Below, one piece after another: positions 7,508 to 17,372 of a stretch of DNA of 64,000 nt. The notes under the pieces were generated by a model. The model made no database searches, was not told the DNA's origin, and was given only the letters and a program-made list of their open reading frames with translations. The position numbers were made by a program, and so were the translations under genes. Location: positions 1 through 64,000 of the forward strand of contig CAVZOP010000004.1 of the NCBI GenBank assembly GCA_963776935.1. Reading direction: 5' to 3'. How positions within the stretch are numbered: position 1 is the stretch's first letter; each line of letters starts with the position of its first letter. The DNA comes from JALOLG01 sp963776935. GTDB lineage: Bacteria > Actinomycetota > Acidimicrobiia > Acidimicrobiales > Ilumatobacteraceae.

Positions 7508-10500
7508 TCAGTCGTCGCCCGACAGGATCGGCGCGACCGAGGCGACCGTCTGTCCGTCGTCGAGGTTCATCACGCGCACACCCGTGGCATCACGACCCTG
7601 CGACGAGATCTGGCGAACCTCCATGCGGATCGTGACACCACCCGACGACACGGCGACGATCTCGTCGTCGAGGCCGACCATGAACGCCGCCACGACCTCG
7701 CCCTTCTTGCCCGTGAGCCGGATGCCGATCACGCCCTGCCCGCCGCGGGTCTGACGATTGAAGCGGTCGAGTTGGGTGCGCTTGCCGTAGCCCTCCTCGG
7801 TGATCATCAGGATCGCGGTGTCGTCGCGCGCGACATCGACGGAGACGACCTCGTCGCCGGCGCGCAGCTTCATGCCACGCACGCCGGCCGCGGCGCGACC
7901 CATCGGGCGCACGTCGCTCTCGGCGAACCGGATCGTCGTGCCCTTGCGGCTGACCATGAAGATGTCGTCCTCGCCGGACGTCTCGATGACCCGCACGAGC
8001 TCGTCGCCGTCGTTGAGGTTGATGGCGATCAGACCGTCGCGCCGGCTCGAGTCGTAGGCGTCGAACGACGTCTTCTTCACCGTGCCCTTGCGGGTGGCGA
8101 AGAACAGGTAGCGCTCGGTGGCGAAGTCGCGGGTGTCGATGATCGCCTGGATGGTCTCGCCCGCCTGCATCGGCAGCAGGTTGACGATCGGCATGCCCTT
8201 GGCGGTGCGCTCACGCTCGGGGATGTCCATCGCCCGTAGCCGGTAGACGCGGCCGCGGTTGGAGAAGAACAACAGGTGGGCGTGGGCGGTGGTGAAGATC
8301 ACGTGCCGCACGATGTCGTCGGTCTTCAGCCTGGCGCCGCTGACACCACGACCACCCCGGCCCTGGGTCTTGAACGAGTCGGCCTGCACCGACTTCACGT
8401 ACTGCGCCTCGGTCATCACGACGACGAGCTCCTTGTCGTCGACGAGATCCTCGATCGACATCTCGCCGTCTTCGAGGCTGATCGTGCACACGCGCGGTGT
8501 CGCGAACTCCTCGCGGATCGCGCTCAGCTCGTCCTTGATCACGGTGCGCAGACGCTTGTCGTCGGCGAGGATCGCCATCAGGTCCTCGATGCGCGCCCGC
8601 ACGTCGGTGAGCTCGGTCTCGAGATCGATCCGCGACAGTCGGGTCAGCTGACGCAACTGCAGGTCGAGGATGTCGACCGCCTGCGCCTCACTGAACTCGA
8701 ACGGCTCGGCCATCAGTGCCGTCTTGGCCGCGACTGCGTCGTCGCTCGCCCGGATCAGGGCGATGATCTGGTCGATGACGTCGAGCGCCTTGAGGCGGCC
8801 TTCGAGGATGTGCTCGCGGCGGCGGGCCTTGTCGAGCCGGAAGTTGGATCGACGGGTGATCACCTCGATCTGATGCTTCACGTAACCGACGAGCGCCTCA
8901 CGCAAGCCCAGCGTGCGCGGCACGCCATCGACGAGGGCGACCATGTTGATCGAGAACGACGACTGCAGCTGGGTGAGCTTGAACAGGTTGTTCATCACCA
9001 CGTTGGCGTTGGCGTCGCGCTTGAGCGACACGACGAGGTGGGTCTTGCCGCCGGCCGAGCCGTCGTTGACGTCGGCGATGCCGTCGAGGTCTCCCCCGTC
9101 GACGAGCTCTTGGATGCGTGCCGCGATCGACGAGCAGCTCGTCTGGTACGGCAGCGCCGTGACGACGATCTCGTAGCGACCGTTGCGACCCTTCCTCGAT
9201 GGTGGCCGTCGCCCGCATCTTCACGCTGCCGCGCCCGGTGCGATAGGCGTCGATGATGCCGGCCCGTCCGAGGATGCTCGCGCCGGTCGGGAAGTCAGGT
9301 CCCTTGACCCACTGCATCAGCTCGTCGGAGGTGGCGTCGGGGTTGTCGATCAGGTGGATCGTGGCGTCGATGACCTCGCCGAGGTTGTGGGGCGGGATGT
9401 TGGTCGCCATGCCGACGGCGATGCCCTGACTACCGTTGACCAACAGGTTCGGGAACCGCGCCGGCAGCGCAACCGGCTCCTCGGTCTGGCCGTCGTAGTT
9501 GGGAATCATGTCGACGGTGTCTTCGTCGATGTCGGCGAGGAGTTGCATCGCCAACGGGTGCAGCCGGCATTCGGTGTAGTGATTGACGAACCCTCCGGCG
9601 AGGAACGAGTGGTCGTCGCTGTCGACGCGGACCGAGTAGACGGGGGCCGGCTCGTCATCATCGACCGCAACAACGGTCTCGAACCGGTAGCCCGAATCCA
9701 TCACCGGCAGGATCGTGCTCAGGATGTCGGGATCCTTGATGTGGTCGATGATCCGCAGCCGTTCGCTGTCCCATCGCTCGACGCGATCGAAGTTGTGCTG
9801 AACCAGCCACTTGCGACCGGACCCGCGTGTCGAACGGAAGCTCGGAACGCACGAAGGCGGCCACGAACGGGACGTGGTCGGAGCTCAGGCGATGCGGGCG
9901 GACCGGCGCATGAGAGATCAGCGACTTGAGCTTGGCCTGCTTCGTGGCGAGGAATCCGACCCGTTCGGCGAACGCTCGGCAGTTGCGCAACCCGGAAATG
10001 ATCAGACGGTGTTCGATAGCGCCGCTGGAGCGCGTGTACTGCCGACGCGAGGCGATGATGCCGAACTCGGCGAGCATCTCCTGGAGCTCACGCCCCAACG
10101 TCTCGCTGTACGTCGTGTATTGCACGGTGAAGCCGTCGTCGGCCACTCGAGGGCTGCCATCGCCTTCGAAGCAAGCCATGAGGAACGCCCGCTTGACTCC
10201 CGGTCCGCCGCGCCACACGACTTCGGGCACGAACTTGTCAGCGGCCCGTTTACCGATCATCTCAGCCAGCGGACTCGATCGGAATTTCTCCAGGTTCTGG
10301 ATATCGAGCTCGTGAATCTCCTTACGGTCGACACGGGTCTGACGCGACGAGAGATACCGCTGACCGCCGACGAGCGCGTCGTAGGCGAAGACGACATCAT
10401 CGAAGAACGACTTGTCCGTGTTGTTGAAGCCGGCCCGCTCGGAGGACGCCCACCCCTCGCTGACCCACGCGCCACACAGGACACCCAGCATCGACTCCTG

Positions 10501-11250
10501 GGCGGTCGGAACGACGTTCGTCCATGCGTTCCGGGCGACACACACGACGGTGCCGGGGGTGATCTCGTCGAGTTGCAGCCACTGGAACATCGGAACACCG
10601 GCCACCGGCACCAGACACAACAGGAGGTGGTTGTGGCTGCCCCGGAGACTGAATCCGAACTTCGTCGTCAGCCGTTTGGTCGGGTGGACGCCGGAGTTGA
10701 AGACCTTGCTGGCGCGCACCGGCTTGCCGTCGCGATCGAGTACTTCAAAATCGACATCGCGCTCAGAGTTGAGCGGTGCGTCGACCAGATCGCCGATCCG
10801 CACACTCGAACCATTCGCGAGACGAATGCGCGTGTCGCCGGTGACGCAGTATCTGCTCGCGGCCGGTCCGAAATCCGGACTGCCATAGTTGCCGTGGAAA
10901 TCGACCAGCGGGTGGCGGAGCGAGAACGGCTGCGCCATCCGGACGAGGGCGTCGTAGATCGCGCTGTCGCCGTGTGGGTGGTAGTTCGCCATCGTGTCGC
11001 CCGAGACACGGGCGCACTTCACGAACGGGCGATCGGGGCGGAACCCCTGCTGCTCCATGTCCCAGATGATCCGGCGGTGGACCGGCTTGAGGCCGTCGCG
11101 CACGTCGGGGAGCGCGCGCGACATGATGACCGACATCGCGTACTCGAGGAACGAGTTCTCCATCTCGTCCTGGAGCTGGATCGGCTGGATCGGGTCGTCA
11201 GCGGTGCCGATCAGATCGTCGTCGGTCGGGGGGATCGGGGTATCAGACAT
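7508..11250 (-). CDS. gyrA: DNA gyrase subunit A, interrupted by an intein and by two apparent frameshifts
   Basis: Catalytic subunit of gyrase, making and resealing the double-strand break through a tyrosine. N-extein: ENSFLEYAMSVIMSRALPDVRDGL, quinolone region HGDSAIYDALVRMAQ (Ser at the position that is Ala in M. tuberculosis), catalytic Tyr134 in FGPAASRY. The intein follows immediately (9576-10848), then TECRLHPLAMQLLADIDEDT, the tower and coiled-coil region, and a beta-pinwheel with GyrA box QTRGGQG. Reading needs a frame change near 9825 (inside the intein, between PFDT and GSGRKW) and near 9190 (between IEEG and RNGRYE). Each equals one extra base. Since gyrA is essential, assembly errors are the simplest reason. 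It follows gyrB by 17 bases. Confidence 0.9.
9576..10848 (-). other. GyrA intein with LAGLIDADG endonuclease; terminal residue Tyr instead of Asn
   Basis: Starts at Cys135 (CVTGDTRIRLANGSSVRIGD), at the same site as the mycobacterial GyrA inteins. Block B is SLRGSHNHLLLCL. The two dodecapeptide motifs LCGAWVSEGWAS and FLMACFEGDGS mark a DOD homing endonuclease with acidic residues kept. Block F/G reads YSVRVDSDDHSFLAGGFVNH then Tyr before TEC of the extein. In the known family the last residue is Asn (HN then Thr). TAC instead of AAC or AAT removes the Asn whose cyclisation releases the intein. Length is 1273 bases, 424 codons plus one base, because of the indel near 9825. Confidence 0.85.
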
Positions 11251-11267
11251 GGCGAGGATTCCGTGAT

Positions 11268-13253
11268 CTAGAAGTCGAGGTGGCGCACGTCGCGCGCGTT
11301 GGTGGTGATGAAGTTGCGGCGGCTCTCGACGTCGTCACCCATGAGCGTGCTCACGATGTGATCGGCCTCGGCGGCCTCCTCGACGTTGACCTGCAGGAGG
11401 GTGCGCGTGGAGGGATCCATCGTGGTCCCCTTCAGCTCCTCCCAGTCCATCTCGCCGAGACCCTTGAGGCGCTGGAAGTCCTTCTTGTGGTTCGGTCGCT
11501 CGACGAGGAAGCGGGCCTTGGCGACGTCGTCTTTCAGGTACACCTTCTCCTTGCCGACGACGGTGGAGTACAGCGGCGGCTGCGCGATGTAGACGTAACC
11601 CGACTCGACCATGTCGCGCATCTGGCGGAAGAAGAACGTCAGCAGCAGCGTGCGGATGTGGGAGCCGTCGACGTCGGCGTCGCACAGCGCGATGACCTTG
11701 TGGTAGCGGGCCTTGGTGACGTCGTACTCCTCGCCGACGCCGGCACCGATCGCCGTGATCAGGGCCTGGATCTCGTTGTTCTTGAGCATCTTGTCGACGC
11801 GGGCCCGCTCGACGTTGAGGATCTTGCCGCGGATCGGCAGGATCGCCTGGTTGAACGGGTTGCGGGCGTCGAGCGCGGTGCCACCCGCCGAGTCGCCTTC
11901 GACGATGAACAACTCGCTCTCGTCGGCGTTCTTGCTGGCGCAGTCCTTGAGCTTGTCGGGCATGCCGGCACCCGACAGCGCGGTCTTGCGCCGGATCGCG
12001 TTGCGGGCGTTCTTGGCCGCGAGGCGTGCGAGGGACGCCGCGATCCCCTTCTTGACGACCTTGTTGGCCTCGGTGGGGTTCTCCTCGAGCCACTCGGCGA
12101 GTCGCTCGTTGGTCGCCTTCTGGACGAACGAGCGCATCGGGACGTTGCCGAGCTTGGCCTTGGTCTGGCCTTCGAACTGCGGGTCGCGCAGCTTGCACGA
12201 GATGATGGCCGTGAGGCCCTCGCGAATGTCCTCGCCGAGGAGGTTGTCGTCTTTCTCCTTCAGCAGGTTCTTCGCTCGCGGGTACTTGTTGATGACCGAC
12301 GTGAGCGCCGTCTTGAAGCCCTCGACGTGCATCCCGCCCTCGATGGTGGAGATGCCGTTGGCGTAGCCGTGGATGCCCTCGTAGTAGCCGGTGTTCCACT
12401 GGATCGCGATGTCGAGGGTCTGACCACCCTCGCCGTCGTCGTCCTCGAACGAGCAGACCTTCGAGAACAAGGGCTCCTTGGAGCCGTTGAGGTGCTTGAC
12501 GAAGTCGATCAGGCCGCCCTTGTACTGGAACGTGACCTTCTGTTCCTTGCCCTCGCGCTCGTCGGTGAACACGATCTCGAGGCCCTTGTTGAGGAACGCC
12601 ATCGTCTGCAGCCGTTCGAGCACGGTGCGGGAGACGAACTCGACCCCCTCGGCGGCGAAGATCGTGGGATCGGGCCAGAACGTGACCGTGGTGCCCGAGG
12701 TGCGGCGGAAGCGGCCCGACTTCGGCGTGTCGCCGACCGCCTGGAGCCGGCCCTGGGGCTTGCCACCCTTGGCGTACTCCTGGTGGTAGCGCGTGCCGTC
12801 GCGGTCGATCTCGACGATGAAGCGCTCGGACAAGGCGTTGACGACGCTGACGCCAACGCCGTGGAGACCGCCCGAGACCTTGTAGCCGGTGCCGCCGAAC
12901 TTGCCGCCGGCATGGAGCACGGTGAGCACGACCTCGACGGCGCTCTTGCCCTTGTGGGGACCGCTCGGGTAGGCGTCGACGGGGATGCCGCGACCGTTGT
13001 CGTCGACCCGGCAGCCACCATCGGCCTGCAACGTGACGTCGATGCGGGTGCAGTACCCCGCCATCGCCTCGTCGACGGCGTTGTCGACGACCTCCCAGAT
13101 CAGGTGGTGGAGCCCGGCGAGGCCGGTCGAACCGACATACATGCCCGGTCGCTTGCGCACCGGATCGAGCCCTTCGAGGACCTGGATGTCCTTCGCGTCG
13201 TAATCGGTGACCGTTTTCCGACCGTTTTTCGGGGACTCAGGGGCGGTTGACAC
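11268..13253 (-). CDS. gyrB: DNA gyrase subunit B
   Basis: ATPase subunit of gyrase, 661 residues from the GTG at 13253, which has GAGG five bases upstream; the frame is open 19 codons further but without such a signal. GHKL ATPase motifs VVDNAVDEAM, DNGRGIPVD and GGLHGVG are followed by the transducer, then the TOPRIM domain with EGDSAGG, NVERARVDKMLKN and ALCDADVDGSHIRTL, and the conserved end LKGLGEMDWEEL. No large enterobacterial-type insertion is present. It is separated from recF by YqeY and a small plus-strand gene, unlike the tight recF-gyrB order in many actinobacteria. Confidence 0.96.
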   Translation of the reverse strand: MSTAPESPKNGRKTVTDYDAKDIQVLEGLDPVRKRPGMYVGSTGLAGLHHLIWEVVDNAVDEAMAGYCTRIDVTLQADGGCRVDDNGRGIPVDAYPSGPHKGKSAVEVVLTVLHAGGKFGGTGYKVSGGLHGVGVSVVNALSERFIVEIDRDGTRYHQEYAKGGKPQGRLQAVGDTPKSGRFRRTSGTTVTFWPDPTIFAAEGVEFVSRTVLERLQTMAFLNKGLEIVFTDEREGKEQKVTFQYKGGLIDFVKHLNGSKEPLFSKVCSFEDDDGEGGQTLDIAIQWNTGYYEGIHGYANGISTIEGGMHVEGFKTALTSVINKYPRAKNLLKEKDDNLLGEDIREGLTAIISCKLRDPQFEGQTKAKLGNVPMRSFVQKATNERLAEWLEENPTEANKVVKKGIAASLARLAAKNARNAIRRKTALSGAGMPDKLKDCASKNADESELFIVEGDSAGGTALDARNPFNQAILPIRGKILNVERARVDKMLKNNEIQALITAIGAGVGEEYDVTKARYHKVIALCDADVDGSHIRTLLLTFFFRQMRDMVESGYVYIAQPPLYSTVVGKEKVYLKDDVAKARFLVERPNHKKDFQRLKGLGEMDWEELKGTTMDPSTRTLLQVNVEEAAEADHIVSTLMGDDVESRRNFITTNARDVRHLDF

Positions 13254-13447
13254 GCGTACCTCGATGACTGCTGGAGCTCGCGAACTGGGGTGCTCGCCTC
13301 GGACGATCACACCGTCGATACGCTGGCGGAATTCGGGCCTCTGGGGGGCCGAGGGGGGCGAACGAACGACGTGATCGCAACGCCTCTCATCCTACCAGCG
13401 GGGTGTCACGTCGATCGCGGTTCCCGGTGCGTTCTGAGACCCATTTC

Positions 13448-13909
13448 TCAGTCCCGCGACGCCTTCACGGCGGCCGCGATCCGAGCCCCGTCAGCGCCAG
13501 TGCCGACCCGCTCGCGCACCGCCTTGATCACCACGCCGGTGCCCTTGGGGCCGGTGACTCCGTCGGCGGCTGCCCGGGCGATCTCCTCGGCCACGATCGC
13601 CTGGAGCTCGTCGTCGCCCATCGCGGCGGGCAGGTAGCGCTCGATGACGCCTCGCTCGGCCAGCTCCTTGGACGCCGACTCGGTGCGCCCGGCGGCGGCG
13701 TAGACCTCGGCGGCCTCGGTCCGCTTCTTGGCCTCGGAACGGAGCACGTCGATCACCTGATCGTCGGCGAGCTCGACCGCCTCGGTCCCGGCGACAGCGG
13801 CGTTCATCAGCGCCGCTCTGAGCATCCGCAGTGTCGACGTCACGACCTCGTCACGGGCCTTCATGGCCGCCGTCAGATCGTGCTGCAACTGGTCCTCGAG
13901 CCTGCTCAT
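13448..13909 (-). CDS. GatB/YqeY domain protein
   Basis: A 153-residue YqeY-type protein: MSRLEDQLQHDLTAAMKARDEVVTSTLRML at the start, ERGVIERYLPAAMGDDELQAIV in the middle, and GPKGTGVVIKAV near the end, all typical of the family. The fold is the tail domain found in GatB of the amidotransferase, where it contacts tRNA; the role of the free-standing form is unsettled. It lies between gyrB and the repeats before DUF721, in the same direction as the gyrase operon but separated from it by about 190 bp. Confidence 0.88.
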   Translation of the reverse strand: MSRLEDQLQHDLTAAMKARDEVVTSTLRMLRAALMNAAVAGTEAVELADDQVIDVLRSEAKKRTEAAEVYAAAGRTESASKELAERGVIERYLPAAMGDDELQAIVAEEIARAAADGVTGPKGTGVVIKAVRERVGTGADGARIAAAVKASRD

Positions 13910-13987
13910 CGATCAAGCATGCCGTGCGATCGACGAAACCCAGACGAGCGCGCTCAAGACCCGCGCCACCAGCCCGATATAACGAAC

Positions 13988-14413
13988 ATGGATCTGACGG
14001 ACACGATCACCGACGACCGCGAGGACGGCGCCACCAGCGGCGTCCCGACGTTGCCGACACTTCCGACCCTGCCGCCGGCACCCGTGCTCCCTGCGACGCC
14101 GACCGCCGACGTGGCGGTGGCGACCCCGATGTCGTTGCCACCCTTGCGCGCGAATCCGGCCGCCAACGCCTCCTACGGGGTCATGCCCAAGCCACGCGCC
14201 GGCGAGCCCTCCCCCGCCGCGCTCCAGGCCGCCGAGCAACGCCGCCAGGTGAAGAAGCGGCGCCGGATCCGCCGCATCGCGATGCTCGTGGTCGCGATCG
14301 CGATCGGCGTCGCCGCCGGTCCTCCACTCGCCAGCTGGATCGCCGACAACCTCGACTCCGCCGGCTCGACCAAGACCGAGTCACCAGCACCAGCCACGAC
14401 TGAACGCCGCTGA
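13988..14413 (+). CDS. Small single-pass membrane protein, function unknown
   Basis: I do not recognise a family. From the ATG at 13988 the 141-residue product has a Pro/Leu/Thr-rich N-terminal half (repeated TLPTLP), a basic stretch RRQVKKRRRIRRI, one membrane helix (AMLVVAIAIGVAAGPPLASWI) and a short Ser/Thr-rich tail. The basic stretch before the helix predicts the N-terminus inside. It is transcribed divergently from yqeY and runs into the palindromic repeat cluster. Coding is supported by the strongly patterned membrane segment; no clear ribosome-binding site is visible, so the start is uncertain. Confidence 0.5.
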   Translation: MDLTDTITDDREDGATSGVPTLPTLPTLPPAPVLPATPTADVAVATPMSLPPLRANPAANASYGVMPKPRAGEPSPAALQAAEQRRQVKKRRRIRRIAMLVVAIAIGVAAGPPLASWIADNLDSAGSTKTESPAPATTERR

Positions 14414-14425
14414 ACCGGCAGGCTC

Positions 14426-14638
14426 GGACCCGTCGTTCAGAACCGAAGACCCGGTTCGGGAAGCGGCGCCCAAGACCTCGCGGGGCGCAACGCCAGACCC
14501 GAACCCGTCGTTCAGAACCGAAGACCCGGTTCGGGAAGCGGCGCCGAAGACCTCGCGGGCGCACCGGCAGGCTCGGACCCGTCGTTCAGAACCGAAGACC
14601 CGGTTCGGGAAGCGGCGCCGAAGGCGCTTCGCTTCCCG
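14426..14638. repeat. Three tandem copies (74-75 bp) of a palindromic repeat
   Basis: Copies begin at 14426, 14501 and 14575. Each starts near CCCGTCGTTCAGAACCGAAG, continues with a CCGGTTCGGGAAGCGGCGCC block, then a spacer. The last copy is completed by a strong hairpin. Related DNA occurs at 24750-24813. Confidence 0.85.
14606..14638. terminator. Hairpin ending the repeat cluster, possible bidirectional terminator
   Basis: Outer stem CGGGAAGCG/CGCTTCCCG (9 bp), inner stem GCGCC/GGCGC, loop GAA. It sits between two converging genes (small membrane protein, plus; DUF721, minus) three bases past the DUF721 stop. No T run follows, so a terminator role is inference. Confidence 0.4.
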
Positions 14639-14641
14639 GAA

Positions 14642-14944
14642 CTAACGCGGCCGGTAGACGCGCACTTCGACGCCGCTGACCTCGACACCGGTCACGGTCA
14701 ACAGGCGCTCGCGGATCGTGTTCGACAGCAGTGCGATCTGCGTCGCCCAGGCCGGCTCGTCGACCTCCACGACGAGCACGCCGGCGTCCAGACGCACCGG
14801 GCGGGCGTGCGCCGCGACCTGCGGCCCGACAGCTTCCTCCCAGCGCCCGAAGACTCCCCCGACCTCGCGGCGACCCGGACCCCGCAACGATCGCACCACC
14901 TCGTCGAGCGAGGCCGAGATCGGGATCGGGTCACGGTCGGTCAC
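14642..14944 (-). CDS. DUF721 domain protein (DciA-like)
   Basis: One hundred residues: LDEVVRSLRGPGRREVGGVFGRWEEAVGPQVAAHARPVRLDAGVLVVEVDEPAWATQIALL. The Trp-containing middle and the VDEPAWATQ-type strand are the mark of DUF721. The family includes DciA, the loader that helps DnaB onto origin DNA in bacteria lacking DnaC, and an actinobacterial branch always found after recF. Its start overlaps the recF stop, so it is part of the dnaA-dnaN-recF operon. An interaction with DnaB is expected from the family, not shown here. Confidence 0.85.
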   Translation of the reverse strand: MTDRDPIPISASLDEVVRSLRGPGRREVGGVFGRWEEAVGPQVAAHARPVRLDAGVLVVEVDEPAWATQIALLSNTIRERLLTVTGVEVSGVEVRVYRPR

Positions 14945-16020
14945 GGAATCACGGCTCCTGCCTCGATGTGTAGCACGCGATCGGGCCGGGCGGCCTCCGG
15001 GAGGGGGTTGGCGGTCGTGATGACCACTTGCCCGGGTGGCAGGTGCTCGAGCAACGCGCGAGCACGCCGCGGATCGAGCTCCGACAAGACGTCGTCGAGC
15101 ACGAGCACTGGTGTCGAACCGGTCCGCTCGGCGACCAGCCGGTGGGCGGCCAACCGCAACGCCAGCGCGAACGTTCGTTGCTCGCCCTGAGACGCGTGGG
15201 TGCGCACCGGGAGCCCGTCGAGCGTCAGCACCAACTCGTCGCGATGCGGACCGATCGTCGAGACCCCCCGCCGCAAGTCATCGGACCGCGCCTCGGCGAG
15301 CGCGGCGGCGAGCCCGGCGCGGCGCCACGGTGGTTCGTACCCGAGCCCGACGGCGACTGGAGCACCGGCGAGCTGTTCGTAGGCCTCGGCGACCATCGGC
15401 TCGCAGCGGGCGACGAGTGTCGCCCGCGCGTGACCGAACTTCTCGCCGGCATCGGCGAGCTTGGCGTCCCAGACGTCGAGCGACATCTCGATCTCGTCGG
15501 TGGATCGCCCACCCGCTTGCTTGAGCAACGTGTTCCTCTGCCGCACGATGCGGTCGAGCTCGAGCCTCAACGCGTCATACTTGATTGCAAGTGCAACGAG
15601 TGTGTCGTCGAGGAATTGTCGGCGTTCCGAAGGTGCGCCCTTCACGATCACGAGATCGTCGGGCGAGAAGACGGTGACGCGGACGATGCCGAGAAGATCA
15701 CGGGCGCGGCCGAGGTGCTGGCGATTCACCTGCACTCGATTGCGACCGTTGGGATTGATCTCGGCCTCGATCAGCGACTCGCGTTCGGTCTCGTCGCGGA
15801 CGGTCGCTCGGATCACCGCCGCGCCGGCACCGACACGGACCATCGCATCCGCCGGCGCACCCCGCATGCTCGACAATGTCGCGAGGTACGCCAGGGCCTC
15901 GGCGAAGTTGGTCTTGCCCTGCCCGTTGTCACCGATCACCGCCGTCACGCCCGTGGTCAGATCGAACGTAGCGGCGGAGTAGTTGCGGAAGTCGACGAGC
16001 TCCAGGCGTTCGACGATCAC
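14941..16020 (-). CDS. recF: DNA replication/repair protein RecF
   Basis: SMC-like ATPase that helps load RecA at gaps. The 359-residue product has the start MIVERLELVDFRNY, Walker A GDNGQGKTN at about 31-39, the signature SQGEQRTFALALRL and Walker B LVLDDVLSELD. Length is normal. The GTG start lies one base after the dnaN stop, and its own stop overlaps DUF721, indicating translational coupling. Gene order dnaA-dnaN-recF-DUF721 is the standard actinobacterial one, here without the gnd gene present in mycobacteria. Confidence 0.95.
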   Translation of the reverse strand: MIVERLELVDFRNYSAATFDLTTGVTAVIGDNGQGKTNFAEALAYLATLSSMRGAPADAMVRVGAGAAVIRATVRDETERESLIEAEINPNGRNRVQVNRQHLGRARDLLGIVRVTVFSPDDLVIVKGAPSERRQFLDDTLVALAIKYDALRLELDRIVRQRNTLLKQAGGRSTDEIEMSLDVWDAKLADAGEKFGHARATLVARCEPMVAEAYEQLAGAPVAVGLGYEPPWRRAGLAAALAEARSDDLRRGVSTIGPHRDELVLTLDGLPVRTHASQGEQRTFALALRLAAHRLVAERTGSTPVLVLDDVLSELDPRRARALLEHLPPGQVVITTANPLPEAARPDRVLHIEAGAVIP

Positions 16021-16021
16021 G

Positions 16022-17116
16022 TCACGGGACGCGAACAGGCATCAACAGGTAGAGGTAGTCGTCGTGACCGACACCTCGAAGCACCGCCGGCTTCATGGGG
16101 TCGAGCGTCGACAGCGTCACCTCGTCCCCTTCGACCGCCTCGACACCAGCGGCGAGGTAGTCGGGGTTGAACGCCACGGTCATCTCGGTGCCCGAATAGT
16201 CGGCGTCGATCTCCTCGGCGGCATTGCCGACATCCTGCGTGATGGCGGTGAGCTGCATGGTGTCGCCACCGAGCGCCAGGCGCACCGGCGTGGAGTCCTG
16301 GGCGAGGATCTTGACCCTGCGCAGCGCCTCGAGCAGCGCCTCTCGACCGACCTTCAACGTGTTCGGGTACGACGACGGCAGCAGGTTGCGATAGTTCGGG
16401 TACTCGCCCTCGATCAGGCGCGTCGTGAGTTTCGTGGCACCCGCCTCGAACACGGCCTCACGCGCTCCGAGCCGCACCACGAGCGACGGCGACCCGCCGA
16501 GGATCCGCTGGAGCTCGTTCAGGGCGCGACTCGGCACCAGGACCTTCTGGCCGGCGGACAGCATCGACGACTGCGGAAGATCGCGTACGGCGAGCCGGTA
16601 GGAGTCGGTTGCGACCATCTTGACGCCGTCGTCCTCCGACGACAGCAGCACACCGGTGAGAACGGCGCGCGCGTCGTCGCCGCTCGCAGCACGGACGACC
16701 TGGCGCAACGCATCCGCGACCTGTGCGCTTTCGAGTGTGACCGGCTCGGCATCCGGCTCGGCCTGGGTCGGATAGTCACCGAGTGACAAAGGGCGAACGG
16801 AGAACTGTGATCGGCCAGCCGTGATGCTCATCTCGTCGTCGCGGAGCGCGACCTCGACCGCCCCGCTCGGCATCGCTTTGACGATGTCGGCGACGAGTCG
16901 CGCCGGCACCACGACTGACCCGTCCTGTTCGCCACCGACGGGAACCGTGAGTCGGATCGTCAACTCGAGATCGGTGCCGGTCACCGTGAGCTCATCACCC
17001 ACGACGTCGAGGCGAACCCCGGACAGCACGGGAAGTGTGCCAGTGCGACTGGTGGCCGCCCGTCCCGCGGTGGCCAGAGCATCGGCCAAGATCTCGCGCT
17101 CGCAACGGAACTTCAC
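16022..17116 (-). CDS. dnaN: DNA polymerase III sliding clamp (beta subunit)
   Basis: Dimeric ring clamp that tethers polymerase. From the GTG at 17116 it is 364 residues: MKFRCEREILADALATAGRAATSRTGTLP at the start, the three repeated clamp domains, and the conserved end LDPMKPAVLRG..YLYLLMPVRVP. The frame is open 24 codons upstream to 17188, but that extension runs into a DnaA-box-like sequence and lacks similarity to clamps; GAAGGGCGG precedes the GTG. The 256 bp between it and dnaA is a candidate origin. Confidence 0.95.
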   Translation of the reverse strand: MKFRCEREILADALATAGRAATSRTGTLPVLSGVRLDVVGDELTVTGTDLELTIRLTVPVGGEQDGSVVVPARLVADIVKAMPSGAVEVALRDDEMSITAGRSQFSVRPLSLGDYPTQAEPDAEPVTLESAQVADALRQVVRAASGDDARAVLTGVLLSSEDDGVKMVATDSYRLAVRDLPQSSMLSAGQKVLVPSRALNELQRILGGSPSLVVRLGAREAVFEAGATKLTTRLIEGEYPNYRNLLPSSYPNTLKVGREALLEALRRVKILAQDSTPVRLALGGDTMQLTAITQDVGNAAEEIDADYSGTEMTVAFNPDYLAAGVEAVEGDEVTLSTLDPMKPAVLRGVGHDDYLYLLMPVRVP

Positions 17117-17372
17117 AGTGCCGCCCTTCCCCTCGTGCAGTGTTCTGACAAGACAGTGGTGGTAGTAGGTGCTGTGGATTGTGGACAACCCACCATCGAC
17201 CGAGCGTAGAGCGTGGATGGTTGTCGGCCGGTTGTCCCCGTTCGTCCCCAGGTTCCAGATGACACAGCTGTGATTCGGTGGACGACCGACAGTTGTCCAC
17301 TTGTCGGTGCACTGTGATCGCGCCCGTGCTCACCACACCGTCCACAGTCGTCGTCTGTGACCGCGGATGTGG
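17117..17372. other. dnaA-dnaN spacer with DnaA-box-like sites (candidate oriC part)
   Basis: Noncoding 256 bp. DnaA-box-like nonamers: TGTGGACAA at 17180-17188, TTGTCCACT at 17293-17301 and a weaker CCGTCCACA at 17338-17346. In mycobacteria and streptomycetes oriC lies in this spacer. No strongly AT-rich unwinding stretch is visible, so the origin could also involve the region upstream of dnaA. Confidence 0.5.

Noticed and set aside
9190..9830. Programmed ribosomal frameshifting in gyrA
   Set aside because: No slippery heptamer or stimulating structure evident, two events would be needed, and the same polarity occurs in unrelated genes.
14426..14638. CRISPR array
   Set aside because: Only three units, 74-75 bp apart, with similar instead of unique spacers and no cas genes.
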